Of a DNA stretch of 64,000 bases, positions 12,695-24,395 are shown in pieces (positions within the stretch are counted from its first letter, which is position 1; every line of letters starts with the position of its first letter). The DNA is taken from positions 1 to 64,000 of the forward strand of contig LATX02000231.1 in NCBI GenBank assembly GCA_001466705.2, written 5' to 3'. The notes beneath the pieces were generated by a model. The model saw only the letters and a list, made by a program, of their open reading frames with translations. It searched no databases and had not been told where the DNA came from. The stretch is from Moniliophthora roreri. Taxonomy: Eukaryota > Basidiomycota > Agaricomycetes > Agaricales > Marasmiaceae. The position numbers and the translations under genes were made by a program.

Positions 12695-14748
12695 TTATGC
12701 ACCAACACGAGTAATGGCAGCCGGTGGTGCTCCCATCGGTAAGGGTACTCTTGTCCAGTCCGGCAAGATGATTCTGGACGATGGCGGGTCATGACTTTGA
12801 GGGGGTGTAGTATCCATGCTAAGGTCGCCAGCACCATCTCTTTCCGCATCGGTTTCGTCCCACTTCTCACGACTCACTTCTACACCACCGGTTTTTAATG
12901 ATCTGTAAGAAGTGACATGAGTTTCATCGCGAGCTCCAAGAATAACGTAAAGTACTCACCCAGCCAACGACCCGCCTACCCATGCCATTGTAGCAGGTGT
13001 GAACGCCGGTGCCTTTCCTGCGTTCGCTTTTGCACGATCAGAGTGAGGCTCGGTCGGCGAAGGATTATTCAGAATAGCGAAGTATGGTGTGAGTGGCCGA
13101 AGCGAGCCGTAACGATCATATTGCGGAGGTGGTGGTCTATCTGGCCGTACTGGATGCCGAGGAGAGATCGTCGGTGGTTGGAGAGCTCGTAAAAGCTCGG
13201 AATGCAGCCGAGGGATAAAACCTGGTAACATAGCAGTTCCACCGACTACCAGAATAGACGATGCCATGGTTTTGCGGAGATCCACGGGTACCTATTAATG
13301 AACAAGAACATAAAAGCGGGGGGTGTATAAGACCAGACTGTCAATGACAAACCTTGAGTAACGCGTCAAGTATAACTTCAGCTATGCTTTTCTCATCTAC
13401 ATCGCCCTCTTCGAATAAGATTTCTGCCGCTCGTTCCCGTATCCATCCAGGTATGATCAATGTGGCATATCCTAATCCGGCATGCCCGGCACCACTCGGA
13501 GGTGCGATTCTTAATCTTAAATCCGTCGCAGTCGAATGTCGAGTGTACAAATTTGCCAAAGCATTCAGCGAATTCTCGCCCCCGCTGCCACTCCCACCGC
13601 GGGGATCGATGGGTGCTCGAGGATTCGATATTACGGAAAAATCTGAGGTTGACATTTGAGCAGAAGACATGGTACTCTCCCTGCCGGCATATGAGAAGTC
13701 GGACTCGGATTGAGTTGCGTCACTGCCTGGAGGCAAATCTATCTCGGAAGGTGTAGATTCGTCTGGCCCTGGGGTCACTTCGCGTGTGTCGTTAGCAGAC
13801 GCGGAAATTAAGGCTTCCCCAACGAAACAGCAACGAGTTAGGGTGTCTTCGAGAACACTATCAGTGAGAACTTCTGCTGGAACACGCATCGAGCGGCTGG
13901 CCATCGGAATGTTGACTGGACCGGGTGATGTGGGAGGAAGATATGTTCCAAAGAGGAGCAGTAAAGATCGAAGGTGTGACGAGAGACGCGAGCCGGCTAA
14001 CGGTGTTGTTCGCAGTTGAGGGAAAAGAGGGCGGGAGGCGAATATCTTTCGTCTATGTTAGACAAAGTCATCGTAACCACCATGAAAACTCACCGGAAGA
14101 ACGACTGACTCGAGGTAGCCGCAATCAAGGACTAATCCTGTTATACGGCCTACCGCGAGCAGTGAAAGCAGATGACTACATGCAAACGAGACCGAAGGAA
14201 CCTAACAAGACATTAGCGAGCTCCTTCCTGGACACCAGTAAATACGCACCTGTAGATTGTCGAATAAAACTCTTGCAATAGTATCCTTGATGTACATGGG
14301 CAGTAATGGATGTTCCACAAGAATCACTTTACGGGCCTTTGGATCTGTCAGAAGAGAACTTGAGATTCTTCAGAGCAACTTCGCCTAGTATCCACAGCAA
14401 TACACACTCATGAAACACCGATCTCAAGCACTGCTCCATTCTAACCTCCAAAAGTCGGTCTTCTTCAGCCCTTTCTGCAACTTCTGCAGCACGCTGCAAA
14501 CGCCACAGCGACGGCGTAGCCTTGGTGCTATAGAATACATCCCTCGGTCGACCTTCACCACTGAATCCTACTTTCCATATCCGAGAACCTGGATCGATAA
14601 CAACACGGTCTTCGACACCGTACAATGAGTGTCTGCGAGTGGTGGTGTAATGAGGAGAGGACTGTACAACATGGGAACTTGACGTTCGCTGGGCCGTCGG
14701 TGTCGATGGAAAGGAAGATTTTGTTCTAGGTGTCGTCGGGGTCGTCAT
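12695..14748 (-). CDS. ARP10: Actin-related protein 10 (dynactin pointed-end complex)
   Basis: Arp10 caps the pointed end of the Arp1 filament in dynactin, the cofactor of cytoplasmic dynein needed for long-range transport and nuclear movement in hyphae. From the ATG at 14748 a Ser/Thr-rich leader precedes the actin-fold start, VVIDPGSRIWKVGFSGEGRP. Later exons carry KVILVEHPLLP, the second phosphate-loop region GLVLDCGYLESVV, a long low-complexity insert, and the adenosine-binding type motif SSILVVGGTAMLPGF with PRLHSELL. The C-terminus ends PAAITRVGA at 12695. The insert rich in Ser, Gly and Asp is unlike true actin and fits a divergent Arp. At least five introns. Its start lies 220 bp from that of ATG22 on the opposite strand. 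The Arp family is sure; the Arp10 class is likely. Confidence 0.82.
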
Positions 14749-14968
14749 GGAGGTCGTTTACAAGCTGCTACTGACTGGCCCAGTCCAAGCGTTTTCGGAC
14801 CGGGAAAGGGTGCGCGTCGTCGTGTCAGTGTCACACGCGTCGGCCCTTGGTCGGTTCACCCTTATCTTTGTTCATGACATTGAGCTCAGGTGCTCCAAAA
14901 ACCTGTCCAAAAATGACAATCGATGTCACTTTGAATGATGCCGATACTAGTCTCCATTTCGTACCTCC
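14749..14968. promoter_or_regulatory. Shared divergent promoter, ARP10 / ATG22
   Basis: Only 220 bases separate the two opposite start codons, so the promoters must overlap or be shared. No specific factor site was recognised. Confidence 0.5.
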
Positions 14969-17524
14969 ATGTCCCACTCAAATTCCCTGGATGAAGGCAA
15001 TGGTAAAGACAACTCGAAAGTAGCTGAAACCACACAAGGACCACCTCTGCCAGGAACGGGCGAAGAAGAACTTGAAACGTCGAAATGGACCACAACGCGC
15101 CCCGAGCTTTGGTCGTATTATCTCTACTATGTTGGAAATAACGGCTTATCTGGGTTCAACTTTGGGCCCTCTCAATTCCAAAATTTGCTTTTCCTGGCTG
15201 GGTACGATCCCAGTGGACCCCCGTTCTCAATACCTTGCGGTGATGCTGGATGCGTGCTACCTTATCTTGGTAAAGTTCGGGATGGTGTGTCGTTCTTCCT
15301 TACTTCCGTTGTGTGGGCTGACATCGGCCCCGTGCGGACCTTTAGTGAACTCCATCGTCCTTTTGACGAATGGCATCAGTTTTGCTATACAGGCCGTCCT
15401 TCTTCTCATGATTGGAGCTTGGGCAGACTATGGCACCTGGAGGTCATTTTTTTTTTCTCCTTTACCTCAATATAGTGGATTAAAATTGGACCAAGGCCGA
15501 ACATCACAATTTTCTTCACTCTTTTAGCCGTCGCGGTCTCTTTTGCTTGGTTAGGTGTCGATGATCCATCTCAATGGAAAGCTGGAATCGCTCTCTATAT
15601 TCTTGGGTGTGAGTTGTCTGCCCAATTGGTTTGAAAAATCCCGCTGACCCCGAGTCCAACAATAGTGATAACCTACCAGGTCGGCTTGTTATTCGGCTCG
15701 TTTTTCGGCACAGGAACTTGCAACTCAACCCTTTCCTAGTGTGCTTTAACCTTCTGGACTGCTGCTTTTCCGGGTCTGGCTCGCGACTTGCCTGAGGTCA
15801 AGCAATCGAGTCTTGAAGTTAAAGAAGGGAAAAAAAGGTTAATTCAATTCAGTATTTCGCGATACTTCACCTTCTGATGTTTATGCTTCCCAGTCTCGAG
15901 TCCCATGCTCAATTCACCTCTCTCTCACGGAACCGGATCTCGAATATATCCTTTACTGTCTGCTCTGTCGGAGAGATAGGTATTCTTGCAATCATGGTCG
16001 GCATTCTCAAAGGCCTGAGATCTGATGAAAGTACCGAAAACAATACGAAAGCATTCAGCGTCTTGATTGCCTTTGCAGGCGGCGTATGGCGTGAGTGAGC
16101 ACCCATGATAACTTGTGCGCTGTAATGATTATCTCGTAGTTCTTTGCGCCCTCCCTTGGTTCATTCTCGAGAAACGCCGACCGGGGCTTCAAGTTCCTCC
16201 TGGGACCAGCTTACTTATTATCGGATTCAAACAGACTTATGTTGCATTCAGAGAGTGTCTGAGGCTCAAACAAACGTTCCTGTACCTCGTGTTCTACTTC
16301 CTTATGGGAGATGTACTGAACACCACAGTGTAAGTCTTCCAAGAGCGCTATAGTATATGATTTGGCTCAATGCTACGTGCTTTTCAGAACGGTCATCGGA
16401 ACATTGCAAAATGGGTGAGTCGCTAGACTAGCTCTTTACGACAACATAGTCATTCGATACTTCAAGCGTCGTGGCGTACTCGACTCTTCAACTTACGCTC
16501 CTCCTCATTGTGGGCATTGTAGCTCAAGCGTTGGGTATCTAGTAAGGACGTCTTTGCAACCAAAGGAGCCAGGCTAACTCTCCTCAGTGCGTTTTGGTTT
16601 GTGCAGAAGCGATATAAGATCACAACGAAATCCGTACGCGAAAAAGCTGTGGATTGTTTACATGCTTTGACTTCAGTGGTTCCTTGATTCACGCAGATGC
16701 TCACGTTTAATGTGTTTTGGATTATTGTGCGTTCCATCCTCGAATCTTACTCGGGCTGTCGTAAGGTCTTGATTCCACAATTCTAGATTCTAACGATATG
16801 GGGGCTCATTGGAGTTCATACCGACAAATTTGGGTTCAAGCATGTCTGGGAGATCTGGTTCGGTTGTTCATACGCGCAAAATTAGAGCTTCCTGCTGACT
16901 CCTGAACGCCACTCGTCACGTAATCCTTACAGGTTATATCAGGTCTTCTATGGGCTCATGGTCTGCCCATGGTACGCTTACAGCCAGACTATGATCAGTG
17001 AAGTCTCCCCTTTGCCGCAGATGTAGGAGTGCTGTGGTTGCTGTCCTCCGCTGTGCTGATGTATTTCATGCTGATAGGTTCCTGTTTTTCGCGTTGTTCT
17101 CGGTGGTACGTTATGCTCCAGCTCCACGTTGACCTGATTTTGGAATCCTTCTCAGGTCGGTAAAACGTCAGCTTTCATTGGACCCTTCGTCTCATCCGCC
17201 ATCATCACGGCTGCAAATAACAACGACAACATGCCATTCGCGTTCCTGTTCGGCCTGTTCGTATTTCCTTCTTCATATTCTCCTGACATCAGGAACACCG
17301 CCCACTTGCAGATCGACTGATTGACTCGACAAATTTTCAGGGGCGTATTCAGCACTCTGTTCCTCTACATGGTCAATGTTGAGAAAAGTCATATTGAGTG
17401 TGAGCAGTTTATCAAGGCCGAGGCCGACCGCAAGGTGTTTGAGGCGGGTGATTCGCAAGATTCAAGGGGTACTGTTGCCAGCGCTTATACTGGTGACGCT
17501 GATTTGAAGATGGCCGAAGTGTAG
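14969..17524 (+). CDS. ATG22: Autophagy-related vacuolar permease ATG22
   Basis: ATG22 is a major-facilitator-type protein of the vacuolar membrane that exports amino acids (notably leucine) released by breakdown of autophagic bodies. Reading from 14969, a polar N-terminus leads into RPELWSYYLYYVGNNGLSGF, the family hallmark. Then come NSIVLLTNGISFAIQA, GAWADYGTWR, PNITIFFTLLAVAVSFAWLG and ALTFWTAAFPGLARDLPEV, a cytosolic loop, and the C-terminal bundle with GDVLNTTV and SAFIGPFVSSAI. It ends with a hydrophilic tail stopping at 17524. About ten introns; one that removes 15445-15512 is needed to give TWR-PNITI. The multiple hydrophobic segments agree with the usual twelve helices. It is divergent from ARP10. 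The family is certain; several internal junctions are by eye. Confidence 0.88.
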
Positions 17525-18345
17525 TGCTCATCATGATGTGAGTTGTATTACCTCCCCAGATAACACTCGCTTACTGACTGGCGAATCGAGGGTGCATCAA
17601 GTCCTATGTCATTTTCATCTCGGATAGTTATGAAGTTATACACGTTTCCGGAAATAACGACGATTACACGATCAGGCAGACGATGAATACATAGAAAACT
17701 CTCTCATGTTCTACGAAATTGCAAAAAAAAAAAAAACACGCCGCTCCAAGGTGGATCTTGCGTCATTCTTCTTCTCCGCCTGGCTGAACATTACGCCTGG
17801 CGCCTTCTGATGTTCTTTATCATCCTTTCGGTGGAGAGCAATTACTATTTTTCATGTCCAAGATAAGGCACTTTACGGGAGTACCTTTATTTTCCTGGCG
17901 GGAGGATGGCACTGCTCCCCTTAGAATAGGATCTTGATAGGATCCATGGGATATACGGTGTCGGGAAGCCGGGGTTTGACACAGGGACAGTACAGGGGAA
18001 TACAATTAGAACACTATAAAGATGGATTGCAGTACGAGTTATTGCCCCGCCCAGAATCCGATAGAGCGCCGTAGATTAGTCAGGTGAGTGAAGCAAAGTT
18101 TTTTTATCAACTTCTCATGATAATGATAGCTATCTCCAAGCTAAAATCCGTGTTTGTCGCCGTCAACGACGGTGATCTAAAGATTTCCCACGCCTTTCCA
18201 TACATTATCATAAGCGACTGCCGCGCCTTCTAGACTTAGCTTTCTTCTACATTTCGCATCCTCTTATAATATCGCTGTCAGCCCATTTTTTCTATTTTTT
18301 TTTGCACTCTTAGAATCTTCTTGGTTTCTCTTATCACTCCTTATA
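17525..18345. other. Intergenic region upstream of trehalase
   Basis: No coding signal. It includes a 14-nt A run near 17722 and a pyrimidine-rich stretch just before the trehalase start (18280-18335), as is usual in fungal promoters. Confidence 0.5.
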
Positions 18346-21175
18346 ATGGCACCAGCTCTAAATCATCCTCCTGGCGTTTCTTTCATCGACGACCATGAAG
18401 TCGCGACAAGGCCAAGCATCGCCGAACCAGACAAGTACTATGGCAAAGAGTCTTACACTCGCTCTAGGACCTACAGCCATGTAAATTCTCTCATTTATGT
18501 TAGCTCGAATCGTTGCTAATTTTCCTTCTTTCAACTAGTCTCATATTCATGGGTACAATCCCAAGGTAGCACCCGCATTCGAAGAAGACTATCATTCAAG
18601 AAACCGAAGACTTTCGCACGACGAAAAGAGTGTTACAGCTCCTCGCAGATTCCTCATAGACGTAGAAGAGACGATTCGATTGGTACTAGAGCAGGAGGAC
18701 ACGGATGGAGATTTCCAAATTAGCGTCACCGACGCAGGTCCTAAAATGATGGCATTGGGTACAGCAACCAGCAATGGTTTCAAAACTTTTGATATTCGAG
18801 TACGTGTCCCGGCCACACTCACCCCACCGGAATCTTGACATGGATCTTTGTAGGGCACTTACATGCTCTCGAACCTTCTCCAAGAACTCGCCCTCGCCCG
18901 AGACAACGGCCGCAAGCGAATTGTACTTGATGAGGCCAGGTTGACAGAAAACCCCGTTGATCGTCTCTCTCGCATGATCAAGAACTCCTTCTGGCATGCC
19001 TTGACACGTCGAATTGACGGAGACGGCCTTGAAATTATTTGCGCCGATCCCAAGAACCGAACCGGACGTATCAACCCGCGCATCTACGTACCCTACGGTG
19101 AACCAGCAATGGCTGAATACTACCGCAAAGTCGCACAGGAAAAGCCACACTTGAATCTAGACGTTCAGGTTCTACCGCCCAAGCCAGACGATCCTGCTTT
19201 CGTCAAAAGCCTGAACTCGAAGCCGGGTATTCTAGCGTTGGCTATGAATCAGGTAGACGACGGCAAGGGAGGAAAGACCCTGAAGGGTATTCCATTCATT
19301 GTCCCTGGCGCTCGCTTTAATGAGGTAAGGATTCAAACATTCATGATTTGACAGCCGGCTAACCAAAATACGTAGCTTTACAACTGGGATTCCTATTTCA
19401 TCTCTCTCGGCCTACTCGTTGATGGTCAAGTCAACATGGCGAAAGGCATGGTCGACCATTTTATCTTCGAGATCAAGCACTACAACAAGATCCTAAACGG
19501 TAGCCGGAGCTACTACCTTTGCCGCACGCAACCACCGTTCCTCACCGACATGGCCCTTCAGATCTACAATCAATTAGATCGCTCAGATGTGGAAGAGAAC
19601 CGACAGTGGTTAAAGCGCGCAATTCAGGCGGCTATCAAGGAATATCATACTATTTGGGTTGCGGAGCCCCGCATGGACCCCAAGACAGGGCTATCTCGAT
19701 ATCGTCCTGATGGGCTTGGAATCCCTCCCGAAACTGAAGCTACCCACTTTACCCACATCCTCGAACCATATGCGGCCAAGCACGGCCTCTCTGTACTCGA
19801 GTTCAGTGAGAAGTATAATAATGGTATTCTGAAGGAACCCAAACTCGATGAATACTTCTTGCACGACCGTGCCGTTCGCGAGTCAGGTCACGACACCACG
19901 TATCGCTTCGAGAAACGATGCGCGAATTTAGCGACAATTGATCTCCAGGCATTGCTATACAAATACGAAGTGGATATCGGGACCGCGATTCGGGAAGTAT
20001 TTGATGACGAGCTGGAATTGGAAGAGGATTTCCCACTTGCGCCATTCCCACCTACGCCCGAAAATTACGCTAATCCGTATCGAGAACGCTCAACGAGTAG
20101 GACTCACAGAAGTGATGAGTGGTTTGAGAGGGCAGAATACAGACGGCAGCAGATTGACAAGTATCTCTGGAATGAGAGCAAGGGTCTCTACTTCGATTAT
20201 GATACTGTTAAAGAGCAGCAGATTTTGTACGAGAGTGTCACAGCATTGTGGGCGCTTTGGGCTGGATGTGCTGATGAGGAGCAAGCATGGAAGCTAGTGT
20301 ATGTTTCTCATGCATGTTGTCCTTTTAGCGGGCTTCTGATGTTCTTGGAATGGCAGCACGCAATCATTGAAGAAGTTCGAAGTCCTGGGCGGTCTTGTTT
20401 CTGGGACAGAAGAATCTCGTGGCAAGATTTCGTTGGATCGCCCGAATCGGCAGTGGGACTACCCGTATGTGTTTCATTGTCTCCTGACAACGACGATGTT
20501 GGATGCTGATCCTACCTATTTCTGGCAGATATGCATGGCAAGTGTCGTCATATGCAATTCACTAATTGCAAGATATTCTAATGCGAGTTTTTATAGGCCT
20601 CCTCATCAGATCATGGCATGGGTCGGCCTCGAACGATACGGGTATCTCGATGATGCTCAGCGATTAGCATATCGGTTCTTGTATATGTACGTCTTCCTCG
20701 AACTTCGCTAGTTCATTATGAGTCTGACTGACTGTTTTCCAGGATGACCACCGCGTTTGTCGATTTCAATGGTGTCGTTCCTGAAAAGGTATGCTGCGTA
20801 AACCACCCGGGACTATTAATCTAATCAATTCTCGTATTTCTAGTTCGACGCTGTCAAGCTTTCTCACCTTGTGGATGCCGAGTACGGTAACCAAGGTATC
20901 GACTTCAAGATGGTTCCCCGAGAAGGCTTCGGGTGGATGAATGGTATTATCTCTTCTCCCCCACGAATGGCTCGATGCGCTGACAATTTATTCGGATAGC
21001 TGCCTATCAAGTCGGTCTTTCCTTCTTGAACACCCATATGCGTCGCGCAGTAGCCGCCTGCACCAGTCCCGAAGTATTCTTCGGTGCCTACATGGGTGTT
21101 CAACCGGCAAGCGACATCATTACCGATCCACTTGGATTGGCCATGGAGAATCTTGACATCTCAGACCAAGTATAA
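18346..21175 (+). CDS. NTH1: Neutral trehalase, glycoside hydrolase family 37
   Basis: Cytosolic enzyme that splits the stress sugar trehalose into two glucose. The start at 18346 gives [10 protein letters not shown]. The N-terminal regulatory part contains a protein-kinase-A type site, RNRRLS, and an EF-hand-like calcium loop ([12 protein letters not shown]), as in yeast Nth1. The catalytic (alpha/alpha)6 barrel shows signature 1, [15 protein letters not shown], then [20 protein letters not shown] and [10 protein letters not shown]. Signature 2, QWDYPYAWPP, forms only when a 9-nt microexon is included. It ends with [14 protein letters not shown] and ENLDISDQV at 21175. About 740 residues with about eight introns. 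There is no signal peptide, which separates it from the acid vacuolar trehalase. Its product and ATG22/ATG15 all serve starvation recovery, but linkage may be chance. Confidence 0.95.
20529..20537 (+). other. 9-nt microexon of trehalase, followed by a GC-AG intron
   Basis: The preceding exon ends on the first two bases of a Pro codon at 20464 (intron gtatgt..ggcag, 20465-20528). The nine bases 20529-20537 complete Pro and add Tyr, Ala and two bases of Trp. The next intron starts gcaagt and ends tatag (20538-20596). The result fits the trehalase signature QWDxPx[GAV]W[PAS]P exactly. No other joining that I tried does. Confidence 0.85.
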
Positions 21176-22199
21176 TTCTTTTATGCTTTGGATTTCACTA
21201 CGTCTTGGTACCACATAATAGTTTACTGCATGCACACATACATTAGCTGCTCATACGGCCCACACAGATTCTTAAGCATGTTTCAGCATTCACTTTCATC
21301 ATTCTCGTTTACCTTATTTACCCTCCTGAATTGTGTACAGTACTATTAGCTATAGAATCGGAGCTAGCATGCAGCTTCATTAAGCTCGCCGTTATCCAAG
21401 TTAGGGAAACGTCCATGTCATGGATTGTCGACTCATTATCCCAGTCAGTTCACCGTTGAGGACCTCCGGGTAGAATCCAAAACTTCAGTGCTGGTCCACA
21501 TAACCCGAGATTAAAAACACAGGTCAATAACAACAATTATCCTGCAGATGTGTTTGACATTAGCGTGGTATGGTGGGGCGAAGGTAACTCCGAGTCACGT
21601 CGCAGATCTTTGTTTTCTCCAGTCATCCACCGTGACTCGATATCAGCCATTCTATCAACCACCCATTGAGCAACGTATCCTCAATTTTACTACTGCTCTA
21701 AGCTCTATTCAACGTACTACTGTCTCTGGCCGCTACAAGGAAATCGTTTTATCGAGGCCGGAAGAGTTCCTCATCCCAAGTTGATGTTTCTCAGTCATAT
21801 TGCAACTCTTTTATCGCAAGAGAATCAAGCAGAATTTGATGACAAGGTGTCTCTCGTCTCGGGCCCAACTCTACCTTCGAAGCTAAACGTTTTAATTTTT
21901 TCGGAATGGTAAGACTTTACATCGTCCTCCTCAAGCTACAGCCAATGTTTCAAGGATGCATAGTCACAATCTCGATCCAAAAAGGTGTAAAAAGGGCTCT
22001 GGAGATTCTGGGAAACTCAGGAAATACTCGGACATTGATGATTTACTGTGCGCCTTCTCTGACAACCTGTTTCGTGAACGTGACTAACGGAAAGAACAGC
22101 AAAAAGCCAGCTCAGCCGATACACAGTTCGAAGAATTCGTAGCTTCTGCTCTGTTCGTCATACGATGGGGTATCCGGCGCGGCAACCCAGATCGCGTTT
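21176..22199. other. Region downstream of trehalase with unresolved coding signal
   Basis: Short open frames with fairly natural composition appear at 21548-21784 and, in another frame, at about 22080-22219 (including FEEFVASALFVIRWGIRRGN). They are broken by stops, and I could not join them with sensible introns. They may be 5' exons of the following hypothetical gene or decayed gene remains. Confidence 0.3.
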
Positions 22200-23081
22200 T
22201 TGAATTCTTCGCCAAATAGTGCGTTGATAATATTGAAGGCAGAGTGGATATCGTGCACCGAACATATTTCTCTCCTGGTGATGAGTTGGATGATTGGGTT
22301 GCCTTCTGTTACCGATAAAGAGGAATCAGAGGAATCCCTCGCTGGCTGCCTCGTAGACATCAGCGATAACTACCTTTGCTCCAAACTGAAAGACCTTCGG
22401 GAAGGCCCTGCATTCCGATTCTCCCCTTCTTATGCAGAGGGTCGGCTGGCTGCACTGCTTACAATTTGTCGAGATTACCGTGACTCACTAGCTCGCAATG
22501 CGCTAGAACAGGGCGAAGGTGGCGCATGGCGTGTTTTCTGTGCATCGGGCTTTGAATCTCCTGCTCCGCAAGATTCCACAATCGTTGAGGAGACAGAGAA
22601 GCTTGAACGTTTATCTCGAGGTTGGTGCAATTGATGTCAGAATGGCCTAGTGCTGAATAATGTGCGACTTTCAGAAGATCAACTTAACAACGGATTCTCG
22701 ACATGCAGCCTTTTGTCACAAGTACCGGTGAATAGTGCCCGTAAGTATTCGTTAAAAATTTTATTGGCTTTCAATGATACTGAAATCGCCCCGTTTTTTG
22801 TAGTCCTTGAGCCAGACTTCCCTCTTCCTGCCGAAAATTTCCTTCGAGCCCTCAATACTACCATTGCTTGGACAACAGCTGTCGACTACATGTTTCAACA
22901 CGGAACCCCGACGCCAGAACTTGACGCCAGATGCAAGATCATTCGTGTGTCGCATTCTTCAACCAGAGGGCTGGCCTCCGTGAATATACGTAGCCCTGTC
23001 AATCATTGGTGTGACGCGGCTTCCTGGACTGCAGAAGAACGAGGAGCACTCCCTACTATTCTGGAATCAGCACGCTCATAG
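22200..23081 (+). CDS. Unrecognised protein, 5' end uncertain
   Basis: I do not recognise the family. Three open segments join well. The frame at 22200-22615 contains AEGRLAALLTICRDYRDSLA and GGAWRVFCASGFESP. An intron from 22616 (gttggt) to 22674 follows, then an exon reading DQLNNGFSTCSLLSQ. A second intron, 22741-22802 (gtaagt..tttgtag), leads to a last exon with PDFPLPAENFLRALNTTIAW and HWCDAASWTAEERGALP, stop at 23081. The matching phases and the canonical second donor support a real gene. The ATG is not established; exons may extend upstream of 22200. No membrane segment or signal peptide is seen. Confidence 0.4.
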
Positions 23082-23686
23082 GTGCCACTAGGTACCTGTC
23101 ACTGCCATGCAGCTTTTTTTTTCTCGCTGCAATCTTAATGTCATCGGAAAACACACAACCAATGATTGGCATATTGGAACTATTTGACGATGTAGGTGTT
23201 ACCTACTCAACGTATTATACTCTTTGACCAAGATTCTACCCAATAGAATGCGTTATTTCCGGGCAGTAACAGAAGATGCTGCCCTACATGTCGTCTACTT
23301 ACGAGTATTCTATCCTAGCAGTACAGGGTCTGCCTGTTGGCTCCCATACATTATGGGACTTATCATCCTTGGGTCCCTCCAAGCGGTCTACCTCACCATA
23401 TCCTCGAAAGAGTTGAGGAGGACCTTTGCGAAAGGCTACAAGATCGGGTCTCACATTGGCTTAGAGTCAGAAGTGATTTAGGGCATGTCGAATACCAGTT
23501 CAAGAACGAGATCAGATTGCATGGTGAAAGAATGGAGGTGCTTGCCCGGACATTCAAACGGAGAATGGCTGGGAAACAGTACTCTCCTTTACCTTAGTTA
23601 TATCTTTCCTCAATCGCGTACGATACTATAGCTATAGAATCAGAGCCTGTATGGATCCCCAATCATCTCAGCGTGCCTTACTGCCT

Positions 23687-23714
23687 ACGTGATGACTTCC
23701 ACGTGATGACTTCC
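23687..23714. repeat. 14-bp perfect tandem duplication
   Basis: The 14-mer acgtgatgacttcc occurs twice without a gap. It lies just upstream of an open frame starting at 23728. Confidence 0.95.
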
Positions 23715-23727
23715 GCAGTATGTATGA

Positions 23728-24243
23728 TTGACGGCAACACCAGAGGTATTGCGACTGCCAGAAACTGCTCTCCGGGCAAAATCAGCCGTTCAGTTACCTT
23801 CGTCGACGCCAATTCTATTCATCCGACTTGACTACAGGAGGCTCGGGCGTCCAGATGCAAGAACACAGAGCTTTCAGTCTCCCGTCGACGATGGGGGCTC
23901 GGCCGCTGGTCATCGACCCAAAATAACGGGTTCCTTTGAGTTGGGTCGATGGGATCGCCGGCACGAACTCAACGAAGTGATTTCCCTTGATGACCCCAAT
24001 GATATATTGAAAGACTTGTCTAGGACGGTATTCTGTACTTTGAAAAGAGATGCAGAACCAGCGGGATATCGATCGTTTCGAGTAGCCGAAGCTACCAAGG
24101 CCCAGGGGAATGACTTGAAGTATGGGTTGAGTATGGGCCTTGCGTTGACAGTGGTTGACTTTCCGAATTGTCTTAGCGCCAAGCAGCTCATCAGGTCCAG
24201 ACTCCTGAATGCGGGGAAAGGTACCTCGGCAAACACATTTTAA
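23728..24243 (+). CDS. Hypothetical 171-residue open frame
   Basis: Uninterrupted frame, start at 23728, stop at 24243. Not recognised. The C-terminal half has protein-like composition (ISLDDPNDILKDLSRTVFCT, GLSMGLALTVVDFP), and the N-terminal half is less convincing. A longer open frame lies on the opposite strand at 23815-24447, so either or neither may be real. It ends 152 bp before the membrane-protein gene. It may be the last exon of a longer gene from the unresolved region before it. Confidence 0.3.
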   Translation: MTATPEVLRLPETALRAKSAVQLPSSTPILFIRLDYRRLGRPDARTQSFQSPVDDGGSAAGHRPKITGSFELGRWDRRHELNEVISLDDPNDILKDLSRTVFCTLKRDAEPAGYRSFRVAEATKAQGNDLKYGLSMGLALTVVDFPNCLSAKQLIRSRLLNAGKGTSANTF

Positions 24244-24395
24244 AGCGCCGAGGTACCATATGAAATGATGCAGTGGCAGCCCAACGGGACCACAGCTTCC
24301 TTCTATTCCTACCACCATCATCCAACCCGACTCATTTCTACGTATCTTCTTTCTCCCCTCATTTTCGTTACATTGCGCCGTCCGACTCACTGACC

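Noticed and set aside
21336..23650. LTR-type element bounded by the shared 22-base string
   Set aside because: The similarity is too short for LTRs, and no polyprotein, primer-binding site or integrase motif lies between.
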